Under the pieces are notes generated by a model. It was not told where the DNA came from. It ran no database searches and saw only the letters and a program-made list of their open reading frames with translations. 64,000 nt of DNA from CAVVUC01 sp963751395. GTDB lineage: Bacteria; Verrucomicrobiota; Verrucomicrobiia; Chthoniobacterales; Chthoniobacteraceae. The stretch lies in NCBI GenBank assembly GCA_963751395.1, contig CAVVUC010000002.1, forward strand, positions 1,240,001 through 1,304,000. Direction: 5' to 3'. Position numbers and translations under genes: made by a program. Positions 46,367-54,181 of this stretch are shown piece after piece (the first letter of the stretch is position 1; each line of letters begins with the position of its first letter).

Positions 46367-47094
46367 GTGCGCATCGACATCCTCACGCTTTTCCCGAAAA
46401 TCTGCGAAGGCGCGCTTGCCGAGAGCATTATGAAGCGGGCGCAGGACAAGCGGATCGTCTCGATCGCGACCCACAACATCCGCGACTGGGCCCGCGACAA
46501 ACACCACGTCACCGACGACACCCCGTATGGCGGCGGGCAGGGGATGGTGATGAAGCCGGAGCCGATCTTCGAAGCCGTGGAGGAAATTCGGAACGCGGAA
46601 GTCGGAATGCGGAACGAAAGAGGCTCCTATCCGCAATCCGCAATCCGCAATCCGCAATCAAAAATCGTCCTGATGTCTCCCGCCGGTCGCCGGCTCGACC
46701 AAAAAATCGCCGCCGCCTACGCGCAGGAATCGCACGTCATCGTTGTATGCGGTCACTACGAAGGCGTGGACCAGCGCGTGGTGGATCACTTGATCGACGA
46801 CGAGATTTCCATCGGCGACTACGTGCTGACCAACGGTGCGATCGCCGCGATCGTCTTCGTCGATGCCATCGTGCGACTGATCCCCGGCGTGCTCGGCGAC
46901 GAAGGCTCGGCCGCTGACGATTCCTTCGCTCAGGGGCTTCTCGAGTTCCCCAGTACACGCGCCCCGTCGAATACCGCGGCTGGCGCGTTCCGGATGTTCT
47001 GCTATCGGGAAACCACGCCGCCATCGCGAAATGGCGCACGGAGCAATCGCTCGAAAAGACGAAGCGCAACCGGCCGGATTTGCTGCGCGGCTAA
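46367..47094 (+). CDS. trmD: tRNA (guanine-N1)-methyltransferase TrmD, with late frameshift
   Basis: GTG start giving MRIDILTLFPKICEGALAES. TrmD methylates G37 of tRNAs and uses a SPOUT knot: VIVVCGHYEGVDQRVVDHLI, DDEISIGDYVLTNGAIAAIV and RLIPGVLG are all present. Near 46946 a run of four C replaces the expected five, so the frame leaves at LLEFP. In the corrected frame it continues QYTRPVEYRGWRVPDVLLSG to a TAA at 47092, about 242 residues. Residues ~72-97 are an extra, low-complexity insert encoded by a heptamer array. Because trmD is normally essential, the missing C is probably a sequence error. Confidence 0.88.
46582..46658. repeat. Heptamer array inside trmD
   Basis: Four tandem ATCCGCA units at 46629-46656 are preceded by inverted, degenerate copies (CGGAACGCGGAAGTCGGAAT) at about 46589-46608. 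The whole element is translated in frame as roughly 26 extra residues (IRNAEVGMRNERG, SAIRNPQSK) at a point where other TrmD proteins have a short loop. Confidence 0.82.
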
Positions 47095-47167
47095 ATGTCG
47101 CAATAGTGGGTCATGGGGCGGGATGTGGTGAACTGCACCAGCTTGTGCGCGAATTATTCCTCCTTCA

Positions 47168-47875
47168 TTACCATGCACTTCCACCTTGCATCAACCGCTC
47201 AAGCATCGCCCGCAGCGGTGCCTCCGCCATGATGGGAAGCACGTCAAAGGCGACCGGAACGCCCTCACGAAACGCGAAATTGGCGGGCCGCGCATCAAAG
47301 AGCGCGATCTGGCCGTCGAAGTAAACGTGCTCGTCCGGGACTTTCTCAAATCCCCTGCCGCGCAGGTATTCCCGCAAAGGCCCCGGCTCCGGTGGCTCTC
47401 CCGGCACCCAGGGCTGGCTGATGATAAAGGATGGAAAGCCCGCCCGCATTTCCGTGGCGGCGATGATTCGCACGCTGTCGCCGAACAGTTCGTTTGAGAG
47501 CCGCCAGCGCTCCAGATATTCCAGCGGCGCGGCATCAAGCAGCGAGGGAAGCCCCAGACGGTTCAGACCCGGCACGCGACCAAACACCGGGGGGCGCGTG
47601 ATCTTGGTGATGCAGCCCGTGGACGGCTCCGGGCGGACGAGATGCTCTACGCCGCCTTCGGTCGCGCCTGCGGCTGCCTGCTCCCACGGGAGCCAGACCC
47701 CGCGCCCGCGTGCCCACTGCCCGACGGCTTTTTGCTGTGTGCCAAATCCGAACGGCGGCCCGCCTCCACTTGCGCGTAAAATTTCTCGGAGGTCAGTGGC
47801 GGTGGATTCCGGCGCTGCGCCGCCATTTCCTCCGCCATCTGTTTGTTCGGGATCATGATGGGGAGAGGGTTTCAT
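47168..47875 (-). CDS. Polyvalent-protein kinase-like protein
   Basis: 235 codons. The C-terminal two thirds resemble the putative kinase domain found in phage and mobile-element polyvalent proteins: GCITKITRPPVFG, YLERWRLSNELFGDSVRI, FPSFIISQPWVPGEPPEPGP and QIALFDARPANFAFREGVPV, the last with a D-x4-N arrangement like a kinase catalytic loop. The first ~50 residues have little protein character. A better N-terminus (MIPNKQMAEEMAAQRRNPPP, LTSEKFYAQVEAGRR) is in another minus frame from 47856, so a frameshift near 47745 is likely. It lies just downstream of the broken methyltransferase/restriction locus; substrate unknown. Confidence 0.55.
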   Translation of the reverse strand: MKPSPHHDPEQTDGGGNGGAAPESTATDLREILRASGGGPPFGFGTQQKAVGQWARGRGVWLPWEQAAAGATEGGVEHLVRPEPSTGCITKITRPPVFGRVPGLNRLGLPSLLDAAPLEYLERWRLSNELFGDSVRIIAATEMRAGFPSFIISQPWVPGEPPEPGPLREYLRGRGFEKVPDEHVYFDGQIALFDARPANFAFREGVPVAFDVLPIMAEAPLRAMLERLMQGGSAW

Positions 47876-47906
47876 GCTTTGGGACGCCGCGCAACGGTTT
47901 TTCCGG

Positions 47907-48137
47907 CTACGCCAGCTTGTGCGCGATTTGGTCGTCGAGGATTTCCTGCACGGTTATGGCGACAATCACGCGGTGTTCTTCGCGAAAGAAGCGCGTGATT
48001 TCCGTGAGGGCGTCGCTGGAAAAATCGAAGCTTACGAAGAAACTCTTCTCGCATTTCGCGCGGCGCATGGCGGTCTCGAAGGCGTCGATGTCGGCGCGGT
48101 CGGCTTTGTCCTTCTGCTTCACCTGGATGTTTCGTAA
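47907..48137 (-). pseudogene. DNA methyltransferase, C-terminal fragment
   Basis: Reads RNIQVKQKDKADRADIDAFE, then CEKSFFVSFDFSSDALTEIT and VIVAITVQEILDDQIAHKLA, the usual end of type III-like site-specific adenine/cytosine-N4 DNA methyltransferases. It follows the stop codon of the restriction endonuclease in the same frame. Its N-terminal partner is at 49496-49816; about 200 residues of the middle are missing. Confidence 0.75.
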
Positions 48138-49499
48138 TTAAGCCAGATACTCACGAACCATTGTTGCGGTTAAGCCACCGCTTTTTGTGAGGAACCGCTG
48201 AACGCCGTCAGGCCCTAAAGTAAGTTGGAGCGGAGCGCGCAGTTTCGCTTCCACAATCGCCACCAAAGCTTCCGCTTCAAGGAGGATAACTTCGCTAACC
48301 TCTGTCTCCATTTTGATCGAGGCAATCGTGTCATCAAAATCATCAGCGAACGAACTCGAAACAATGACGTAGTAAATGTTTCTATAGCGGCGGCTCAACT
48401 CGCGGCTCTGAGTGGTGATGTATTGTCGGATCGTTCGGTCGTCAGTGCCCATGCTGTATGAATTCGCTCGGACCTTCGCGTCCCATAAAATGGCGTAGCT
48501 ATCATCGAGCGCTAACGCTCGTCCATCTGGAACGCGCCCCTGCCCCTGCCCCATAAGTTTGGTTTCGTAGCCCAGTATCGTAAAAGCTGCGTCAACATAC
48601 CTTTCAAAGGCTCTCTCAAGGCTCGTGCCGGAACGCTTCGCCGCCTCAACCAACGATTCTTCGTGGCGAGCCATAGCCGGGAGAATAGCAACAATCGGCG
48701 GAACGTAGCTTTCAGGCAAATGTTCAAAGTTCGCAGGCATGATGAGATTTTCAGTCGTCTCGACCAGTAAAGGTTCAACTATCGCCTGCTCTCCATTGCC
48801 CTTAAACCAAAAGACATGTTCGACATTGTAGAGGCCAAAAAGCCGCTTGCTTGCCTCGCTGAATTGCTTCACCAAAACTTCGTGAATCCGCTTGAACACC
48901 AAATAATCTTTCGCAACGTCCCCCAGCGGTTGCCAGATGTTTAGATCCCTCATCGCTTGCACTGAGCTTGTGTAATAAACCGGCCACACTTCGCGGTTTT
49001 GAATCTGCCAAAAGTATGAAAGAAAAAATGGAACGCTTCCCATTCTTGGTGCGCCGTATCGAGTATTGCCTCCATCAACCCACTGATCTCCCAACCGCTT
49101 GATGTAGCTAAGGAATGTCTTAATTCTGCTGGACGCTATTTCCTCATTCGCCGGAACGGCTAACGCGGATTTTAGTTCTTGATCACATTCTTCAGTATCG
49201 TCAGCCACATTGACCACCATGTTGAAGAACATTTGACCGTTAAATCCATTGAATCCCCAAAGCTTGTTACGTGCGTTTATGCCATTTATTTTGGATTTGA
49301 AATCGGCGAGCACGATCTTGCCTGCAAGGTAATCGGCAAGTAGTGGCTTCAATTCACTCTCGATGAGCTTAACGCGCTTCTCATCAAGCTCCACGTCGAG
49401 TTCCACCGGCGTTTTGCCCTCTGGCCCACCAGGCGCAGAGAGATACTCGTTCATCACTTCCAGCGCCCGTTTGCTTTGTTGTTCATTGATCGGGTTCAT
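48138..49499 (-). CDS. Type II restriction endonuclease, FokI-C/AlwI-like
   Basis: 453 residues from ATG at 49499. The C-terminal ~180 residues hold a PD-(D/E)xK-type nuclease core: RVPDGRALALDDSYAILWDA with the lysine in DAKVR. The N-terminal part (residues 1-250) is a helical region, probably for DNA recognition, with WGFNGFNGQMFFNMVVNV and GAPRMGSVPFFLSYFWQIQN. Lower GC and more A/T-rich codons than the neighbours point to acquisition. The start overlaps the stop of the methyltransferase N-fragment (ATGA). Without a complete methyltransferase beside it, host protection must come from elsewhere or the enzyme must be inactive. Confidence 0.75.
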   Translation of the reverse strand: MNPINEQQSKRALEVMNEYLSAPGGPEGKTPVELDVELDEKRVKLIESELKPLLADYLAGKIVLADFKSKINGINARNKLWGFNGFNGQMFFNMVVNVADDTEECDQELKSALAVPANEEIASSRIKTFLSYIKRLGDQWVDGGNTRYGAPRMGSVPFFLSYFWQIQNREVWPVYYTSSVQAMRDLNIWQPLGDVAKDYLVFKRIHEVLVKQFSEASKRLFGLYNVEHVFWFKGNGEQAIVEPLLVETTENLIMPANFEHLPESYVPPIVAILPAMARHEESLVEAAKRSGTSLERAFERYVDAAFTILGYETKLMGQGQGRVPDGRALALDDSYAILWDAKVRANSYSMGTDDRTIRQYITTQSRELSRRYRNIYYVIVSSSFADDFDDTIASIKMETEVSEVILLEAEALVAIVEAKLRAPLQLTLGPDGVQRFLTKSGGLTATMVREYLA

Positions 49500-49816
49500 G
49501 TCGTTTCTTTCTTTGTAATCTCGATCCAGTCGCAGTGGTAGTAGAAGCTGCCGGTTTTCTTGAGCACGCGGGCGAGTTGCACGCAGCGCGGACGCATGTA
49601 GTCGATGTAGGCGCGGGTGCTTTCGTGGCGATCCTCGAAGGCGCGTTTCTCTTTCGTCTCGCCCCAGAAGACCCAGTAGTTGCGGTTCGAGTTGAAGGGT
49701 GGGTCGATGTAGATGACATCGACACACGCGTCGGGGAGTTTTTCCAGTTGCTCCAGATTGTCGCCGCAGTAAATGACGCGCGTATCGACGAGCGCGGAGG
49801 GTTTTGCCGATGCCAT
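49496..49816 (-). pseudogene. DNA methyltransferase, N-terminal fragment
   Basis: 106 codons from ATG at 49816. VIYCGDNLEQLEKLPDACVD and VIYIDPPFNSNRNYWVFWGE contain the catalytic DPPF motif (motif IV, N4/N6 type). It follows the family to RPRCVQLARVLKKTGSFYYH and CDW, where relatives continue HASHYVKVM; here it ends IEITKKETT and a TGA overlapping the endonuclease start. It lacks the rest of the catalytic and recognition domains. Confidence 0.82.
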
Positions 49817-49960
49817 GCGCGATTGTTGAACGATGCAGGCGGCTGTCGTCAATACGCGATCATCTGCTTTGCAGTCATTGGCTCAAGCCGGCGCAGGATA
49901 GCATGGGGCCGGGGAAACCGGGGCCTCCTGGCATGATGTCCGCTGAAAGGAATCCACCAC

Positions 49961-51205
49961 ATGAGCGCCTCACTTCATTCCTGTGAACTCGAACCGGCTC
50001 CGGAGCGTTTGGAGCATGACGCTGCGGCGGAGCATGAAATCATCTGGCTCGATGACAAGATCGACAGGACGACTCGCGATCGGATTGAGCAAAGTCGGGT
50101 TGCCCAGAGGCGTATGGTGGTGGCGACGGGCGCCGTCGAAGCCGAGGAGCGCCTCGAAAGCGGGGCGGTGGACGGTGTGCTCGTGAATTTGCGCGACGTG
50201 GATGAAAGCGTCCGGTTTTTGCAGCAGGTGGCGGCGCGCCAGCCGTTCGTGCGGCGTTTTCTTTGCGCCGCCCCGCAGGAAACGACGCCGTTGATCGCGG
50301 CGCACAACAGCATCATTCCGCGAGGGTGGCATCAGCCGGTGATCGATGACGCGGTGAGCCGGGGCTTTGCCATTTCTCAATGGGAGGCGAATCCGTCGCT
50401 GGTGAGCGTTTTCAGTTACATCCGCAACATCCCGACCCTGCCCACGGTTTACACGCAGATCACGGAGGCTCTCCAACGCGACGATTGTTCGGCAGAGGAG
50501 ATCGGGCGGCTCATTTCGCGCGAGCCGGCGATCACGGCCAAGCTGCTCCAGTGCGTGAATTCAGGCGCGGCCGGTCTGAGCCGGCGGATCAGCAGTCCGC
50601 GCGAGGCGGTGATGTTTTTCGGTACGGCCCGGGTCCGCTCGCTTGTGCTCTTGAGCAGCCTGTTCGTGAAGTTCGATGGCAGCCGGTGCGCCTCCTTTTC
50701 CACTGAGAATTTCTTCAAGAAGAACCTGGAGATCGCAGGCTGGTCGTCGTCGATCACAATGGGCGAGACCCAGGACAAAAAGATGGCCGACCTGTCGTTC
50801 ACGGCGGGATTGCTGCATGGCTTTGGCATTCTGCTGCTGGCCGCGAATCTGCCGGAGAGTTACGACCAGGTGCTGAGGACTGCCGCGGAGCGCCGGGTCG
50901 GCGTGGAGAGGATCGAACTCGAGACCTACGGCGCGACACATTGCGACGTCGGCGGTTTCATCCTCGGAAAGTGGGGCATCCCGTTCCCGATCATCAGTGC
51001 GGTCGCGTGGCACAGCGTGCCGTACCGGTGTCACCACACGGAGTTCACGCCGCTTTGCGCGGTGCATATTGCAAAGGCGGTCGAGGGATACGTTCGCACC
51101 GGTGAACTCGCTTACGACCGCATCTACGCCGAACGCCTCGGTCTCAGCGCGGACAAGATCCAGAACTGGGCGCGGCGTCTGATGGGTGAGTCGTTGTATT
51201 GGTAG
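49961..51205 (+). CDS. HDOD domain signalling protein
   Basis: 414 residues. The HDOD domain covers about 145-345: IRNIPTLPTVYTQITEALQR, AITAKLLQCVNSGAAGLSRR, SPREAVMFFGTARVRSLVLL and FTAGLLHGFGILLL. The N-terminal ~140 residues have a receiver-like alpha/beta outline (IIWLDDKIDRTT, VDGVLVNLRDVDESVRFLQQ) without a clear phosphorylatable Asp. HDOD proteins relay signals in motility, stress and two-component systems and lack phosphodiesterase activity. An AAAGGA stretch 10 nt upstream is a good ribosome site for ATG 49961. Confidence 0.83.
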   Translation: MSASLHSCELEPAPERLEHDAAAEHEIIWLDDKIDRTTRDRIEQSRVAQRRMVVATGAVEAEERLESGAVDGVLVNLRDVDESVRFLQQVAARQPFVRRFLCAAPQETTPLIAAHNSIIPRGWHQPVIDDAVSRGFAISQWEANPSLVSVFSYIRNIPTLPTVYTQITEALQRDDCSAEEIGRLISREPAITAKLLQCVNSGAAGLSRRISSPREAVMFFGTARVRSLVLLSSLFVKFDGSRCASFSTENFFKKNLEIAGWSSSITMGETQDKKMADLSFTAGLLHGFGILLLAANLPESYDQVLRTAAERRVGVERIELETYGATHCDVGGFILGKWGIPFPIISAVAWHSVPYRCHHTEFTPLCAVHIAKAVEGYVRTGELAYDRIYAERLGLSADKIQNWARRLMGESLYW

Positions 51206-51640
51206 GGCGCGGCGTGGCGTGGTGGATGATTGCCATACGCAGGGGTGACCGCGATTCCGCATTGCGGCAGGAACAGCGAGTCATTCCGAGGCGCTCACAA
51301 AACGGGTTTTTGCTGGCGGCGGCAATGAACTCCGGGGGCGCTTCCCAAAAGCATCGCCGGCGTGTTTCGCGCGGAGCGCTTTGGAGTGCGCGGACTTGTC
51401 CGCGCTTTGAGGCAGGAGGAGACTTGTCTCCGTGGACGGGATGTCTGCGGGTGTGCGGTGTGGTCTCCCGCCGCGCGGACAAGTCCGCTCCTCCGCAAAG
51501 CGGCGTCAAGCCGCCGCAGTCCAAAGCGCGGCGCGCGAAAGGTTCGGCATCCGGGGCGGGTTCATTGGCAGCGCGGCGAGGAATCTCACAACTCACACTG
51601 AGCGTCATTTGCGGGATTCCTCGCCGCGCTCGGAATGACA
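51206..51640. repeat. Repeat-rich gap running into the 3' end of mutY
   Basis: No gene. GTCATTCCGAGGCGCTCACA at about 51280 is a single arm of the palindromic family seen at 15509. Arms GCGCGGACTTGTCCGCGCTT (51395) and CGCGCGGACAAGTCCGCTCC (51473) form another inverted pair. A hairpin at 51571-51640 (GCGCGGCGAGGAATC against GATTCCTCGCCGCGC) overlaps the last codons of mutY. Confidence 0.78.
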
Positions 51641-52681
51641 TGCGGTGCTTCCGAGCAACTGCCGCAAAGCGCGGCGGTGGGGCGATGGCATCGGGATGCC
51701 TTCGGCAGAATCGAACCAGCACTGGTTTTCGCCAATTCGTTTCGGAGGTTTTCCGGCAAACACCTTGAGCGTGATCCGGTGGTGTGTGAATGGGTAGGTG
51801 AGTTGGAGGAGGGGATGATTTGTGAATTTTGAATTTCGATTTTCGATTGAGGGAAGCTTCCACAGGCCACGCCAGCGATTCCCGGTTTCCTGTTCGAGCA
51901 AAACCTTTCCGCCGCGCGTGATGAATGCGCACTCGTCCGTAAGTGCGACGGTTTTTCTTCGCGGCTTTTTCACCGGGAGGCATTCCGGATTCTTCGTCTG
52001 GCAAAACGCGCGCACCGGACAAATCAGGCACTTGGGTTGACGCGGCGTGCAGAGGAGCGCGCCTAGTTCCATCAGCGCCTCGTTGAAAACGCCCGCGCCC
52101 TTCTTCGGCTGCAAATCTTCAGCGATGCTCCAGAGCACGGCCTGGCCGTTGGCGGTGTCAACCGGCGTTTGCTCATCGAAAAGGCGGGTGAGCACTCGCG
52201 CGATGTTCGCGTCGAGAATTGGCGTCGAGTGGTCAAAGGAGAAAGTTGCGACAGCACCGGCGGTGTAACGCCCGATCCCCGGCAAGGCGCGGATCGCATC
52301 AAGATCATGCGGCATTTGTCCCTCGTGTTCCGTAATCACGATCCTTGCGGCGCGATGCAGGTTTCTGGCACGGGAGTAGTAGCCGAGTCCCTGCCAGGCG
52401 TGGAGAACCTCCGCTTCGGACGCAGAGGCGAGCGCTGCGAAATCGGGGAAGCGCTGCATCCAGCGCGAGAAGTAGCCGATCACCGTCGCCACCTGCGTCT
52501 GCTGGAGCATCATTTCGGAAACCAGGATCGCGTAGGGATCGCGCGTGTGCCGCCACGGCAGGTCGCGCCCGTTTTTTTTGAACCACGCAACAAGCCGCGA
52601 ACGAAAAGCGCTCCGGGCGGACGCGCCTGAAAGTCTGTTCGGCGCCGGCGGTTTTTGTGGACGCACTATTTCCTCGTTCAT
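51605..52681 (-). CDS. mutY: A/G-specific adenine glycosylase MutY
   Basis: 358 residues; removes adenine mispaired with 8-oxoguanine. Catalytic region: LPWRHTRDPYAILVSEMMLQ QTQV (catalytic Glu in SEMMLQQTQ), helix-hairpin-helix IRALPGIGRYTAGAVATFSF with the conserved Asp in PILDANIARVL. The [4Fe-4S] cysteines are in CLICPVRAFC plus a preceding and a following Cys. The C-terminal NUDIX-like domain recognises oxoG. Two oddities: SIENRNSKFTNHP near residue 280 is encoded by a repeat (GAATTTTGAATTTCG type, minus orientation), and the last residues CHSERGEESRK are translated from the right arm of a hairpin element, so the natural C-terminus has been replaced or extended. Confidence 0.94.
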   Translation of the reverse strand: MNEEIVRPQKPPAPNRLSGASARSAFRSRLVAWFKKNGRDLPWRHTRDPYAILVSEMMLQQTQVATVIGYFSRWMQRFPDFAALASASEAEVLHAWQGLGYYSRARNLHRAARIVITEHEGQMPHDLDAIRALPGIGRYTAGAVATFSFDHSTPILDANIARVLTRLFDEQTPVDTANGQAVLWSIAEDLQPKKGAGVFNEALMELGALLCTPRQPKCLICPVRAFCQTKNPECLPVKKPRRKTVALTDECAFITRGGKVLLEQETGNRWRGLWKLPSIENRNSKFTNHPLLQLTYPFTHHRITLKVFAGKPPKRIGENQCWFDSAEGIPMPSPHRRALRQLLGSTACHSERGEESRK

Positions 52682-52734
52682 CTTTGGCGGTTCGTGTTCT
52701 AGTTTTCGGCGCTGTGTCTTCCAACGAAAAACCG

Positions 52735-53670
52735 ATGACCCTTTTCACGTCGCCGCTCACCCCGGAGCAGGCGGCGAAGCTCAGGAAGTTGCTCGAAGCG
52801 GACGGCTACCAGTTCGAGCCGAAGCCCTACACGCTCTACTACGCGTCGAAGGACAAGCTGAATGTCGCCGTTTACGAGAAAGGCCCGAAGGTCGTGCTGC
52901 AAGGGAAGGGGACGGAAGAGTTCGTGCGGTTTCGGCTCGAACCGGAGGTGCTCGGCGAGGCGAAACTCGGCTACGAGGAAGTCCTCAATCCGGAGATGTT
53001 CGAGGCGCACTTCGGCATCGACGAAAGCGGCAAGGGGGACTTTTTTGGACCGCTCGTCATTGCCGGTGTCTATGTGGACCGGGGCATCGTGCGCGCCTTC
53101 ATGGAGGCGGGCATCCAGGACAGCAAAAGGATCGGTTCCGACGCGCGAATCCGCAGCCTCGCGAAAATCATCAAGACAACGCAGGGCGCTGTGAATTCCG
53201 TCGTCGAGATCGGCCCGGCAAAATACAACGAGCTTTACGAGAAAATCGGCAACCTGAACAAGCTCCTCGCCTGGGGCCACGCGCGTGTCATCGAGAACCT
53301 CGTCACGCAGCGACCGGATTGTCCGCGCGCGTTGTCCGATCAGTTCGCGAATCCGCGCCTGATCCAGAACGCGCTGATGAAACAAGGCCGCACGATTGAA
53401 TTGCACCAGCGCACGAAGGCGGAGTCCGATCTGGCGGTTGCGGCGGCGTCGATTCTTGCGCGCGAACGTTTCATCGACTGGCTGGACAACACCGGCAGGG
53501 CTTTTCAGAAAAAAATCCCGCGGGGCGTGTCGGCGCAGGTAAAGCAGGTCGCCCGCGATCTTGTCTCCTCGAATTCCGCCGACGTTCTCACTCGCGTCGC
53601 AAAGACGCACTTCAAGACAGCCTCGGAAATCGCGCCGGAAAGATTTCCTCCGAAATTGGTTGAGGATTGA
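52735..53670 (+). CDS. rnhC: Ribonuclease HIII
   Basis: 311 residues. The N-terminal TBP-like substrate-binding domain (residues ~1-85, LTPEQAAKLRKLLEADGYQF) distinguishes RNase HIII from HII. The catalytic domain begins FGIDESGKGDFFGPLVIAGV with the D-E-S-G-K-G-D motif, followed by IQDSKRIGSDARI and a later acidic residue in KAESDLAVAAASILARERFI. It removes RNA from RNA/DNA hybrids. ATG at 52735 was chosen; GTG at 52714 in the same frame is an alternative. Divergent from mutY. Confidence 0.92.
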   Translation: MTLFTSPLTPEQAAKLRKLLEADGYQFEPKPYTLYYASKDKLNVAVYEKGPKVVLQGKGTEEFVRFRLEPEVLGEAKLGYEEVLNPEMFEAHFGIDESGKGDFFGPLVIAGVYVDRGIVRAFMEAGIQDSKRIGSDARIRSLAKIIKTTQGAVNSVVEIGPAKYNELYEKIGNLNKLLAWGHARVIENLVTQRPDCPRALSDQFANPRLIQNALMKQGRTIELHQRTKAESDLAVAAASILARERFIDWLDNTGRAFQKKIPRGVSAQVKQVARDLVSSNSADVLTRVAKTHFKTASEIAPERFPPKLVED

Positions 53671-53711
53671 TCTTCCCAAACGCCCGGGCACGTGCATAGT
53701 TTCCGCCCCGT

Positions 53712-54029
53712 ATGGCTACACTTACAAAACGGGATTTAGTTGTGATGATCAGCAACGAAACAGGGATGGTGCAGCATCAAGTGCTGGATGTCATCCAGAA
53801 GACGCTCAACCACATCACCGACGCGCTGGCGAAAGGCGACGTGGTCGAACTTCGCAACTTCGGCATACTCGAAGTGCGTCTCACGAAGGCAAGGGTCGGG
53901 CGCAATCCCAACGTGCCCGGAAGCAGGTTTGAGATCCCGCCGCGCGCGACGGTGAAATTCAAGAGCGGCAAGATCATGAAGCAGAAGGTCTCGAAGCTCT
54001 CGAACACCCTCAAGCGCGGCAAAGCCTAG
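53712..54029 (+). CDS. HU/IHF family DNA-binding protein
   Basis: 105 residues. Helical dimerisation part TLTKRDLVVMISNETGMVQH and the DNA-binding arm region VELRNFGILEVRLTKARVGR NPNV, with the Pro-containing tip NPNVPGSRFEIPPRATVKFK. The basic tail (KQKVSKLSNTLKRGKA) extends about 10 residues beyond typical HU. Binds and bends DNA in the nucleoid. It is followed by a 150-bp gap before the two-component cluster. Confidence 0.92.
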   Translation: MATLTKRDLVVMISNETGMVQHQVLDVIQKTLNHITDALAKGDVVELRNFGILEVRLTKARVGRNPNVPGSRFEIPPRATVKFKSGKIMKQKVSKLSNTLKRGKA

Positions 54030-54181
54030 CCGGACGCCAGCGCGCGGACGCGCAAACCTCAAGTCCGCCTTTTTTCATCCCATCCGCCTCCGGATGCCGC
54101 CCGGGGTGGGTTGTCGGCCAGTTTTTCAAGGGCGATATCACATCGTTCCCGCGCACGAGACGTGCTTTCACGGAGTTAGTC

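Noticed and set aside
46582..46658. CRISPR-like array
   Set aside because: The units are 7 bp without spacers; these are short tandem repeats, as are those at 1776 and 28501.
46940..46950. Programmed frameshift in trmD
   Set aside because: The shift lies at a CCCC run where the family needs one more C; no downstream pseudoknot was evident and trmD is not known to be frameshift-regulated.
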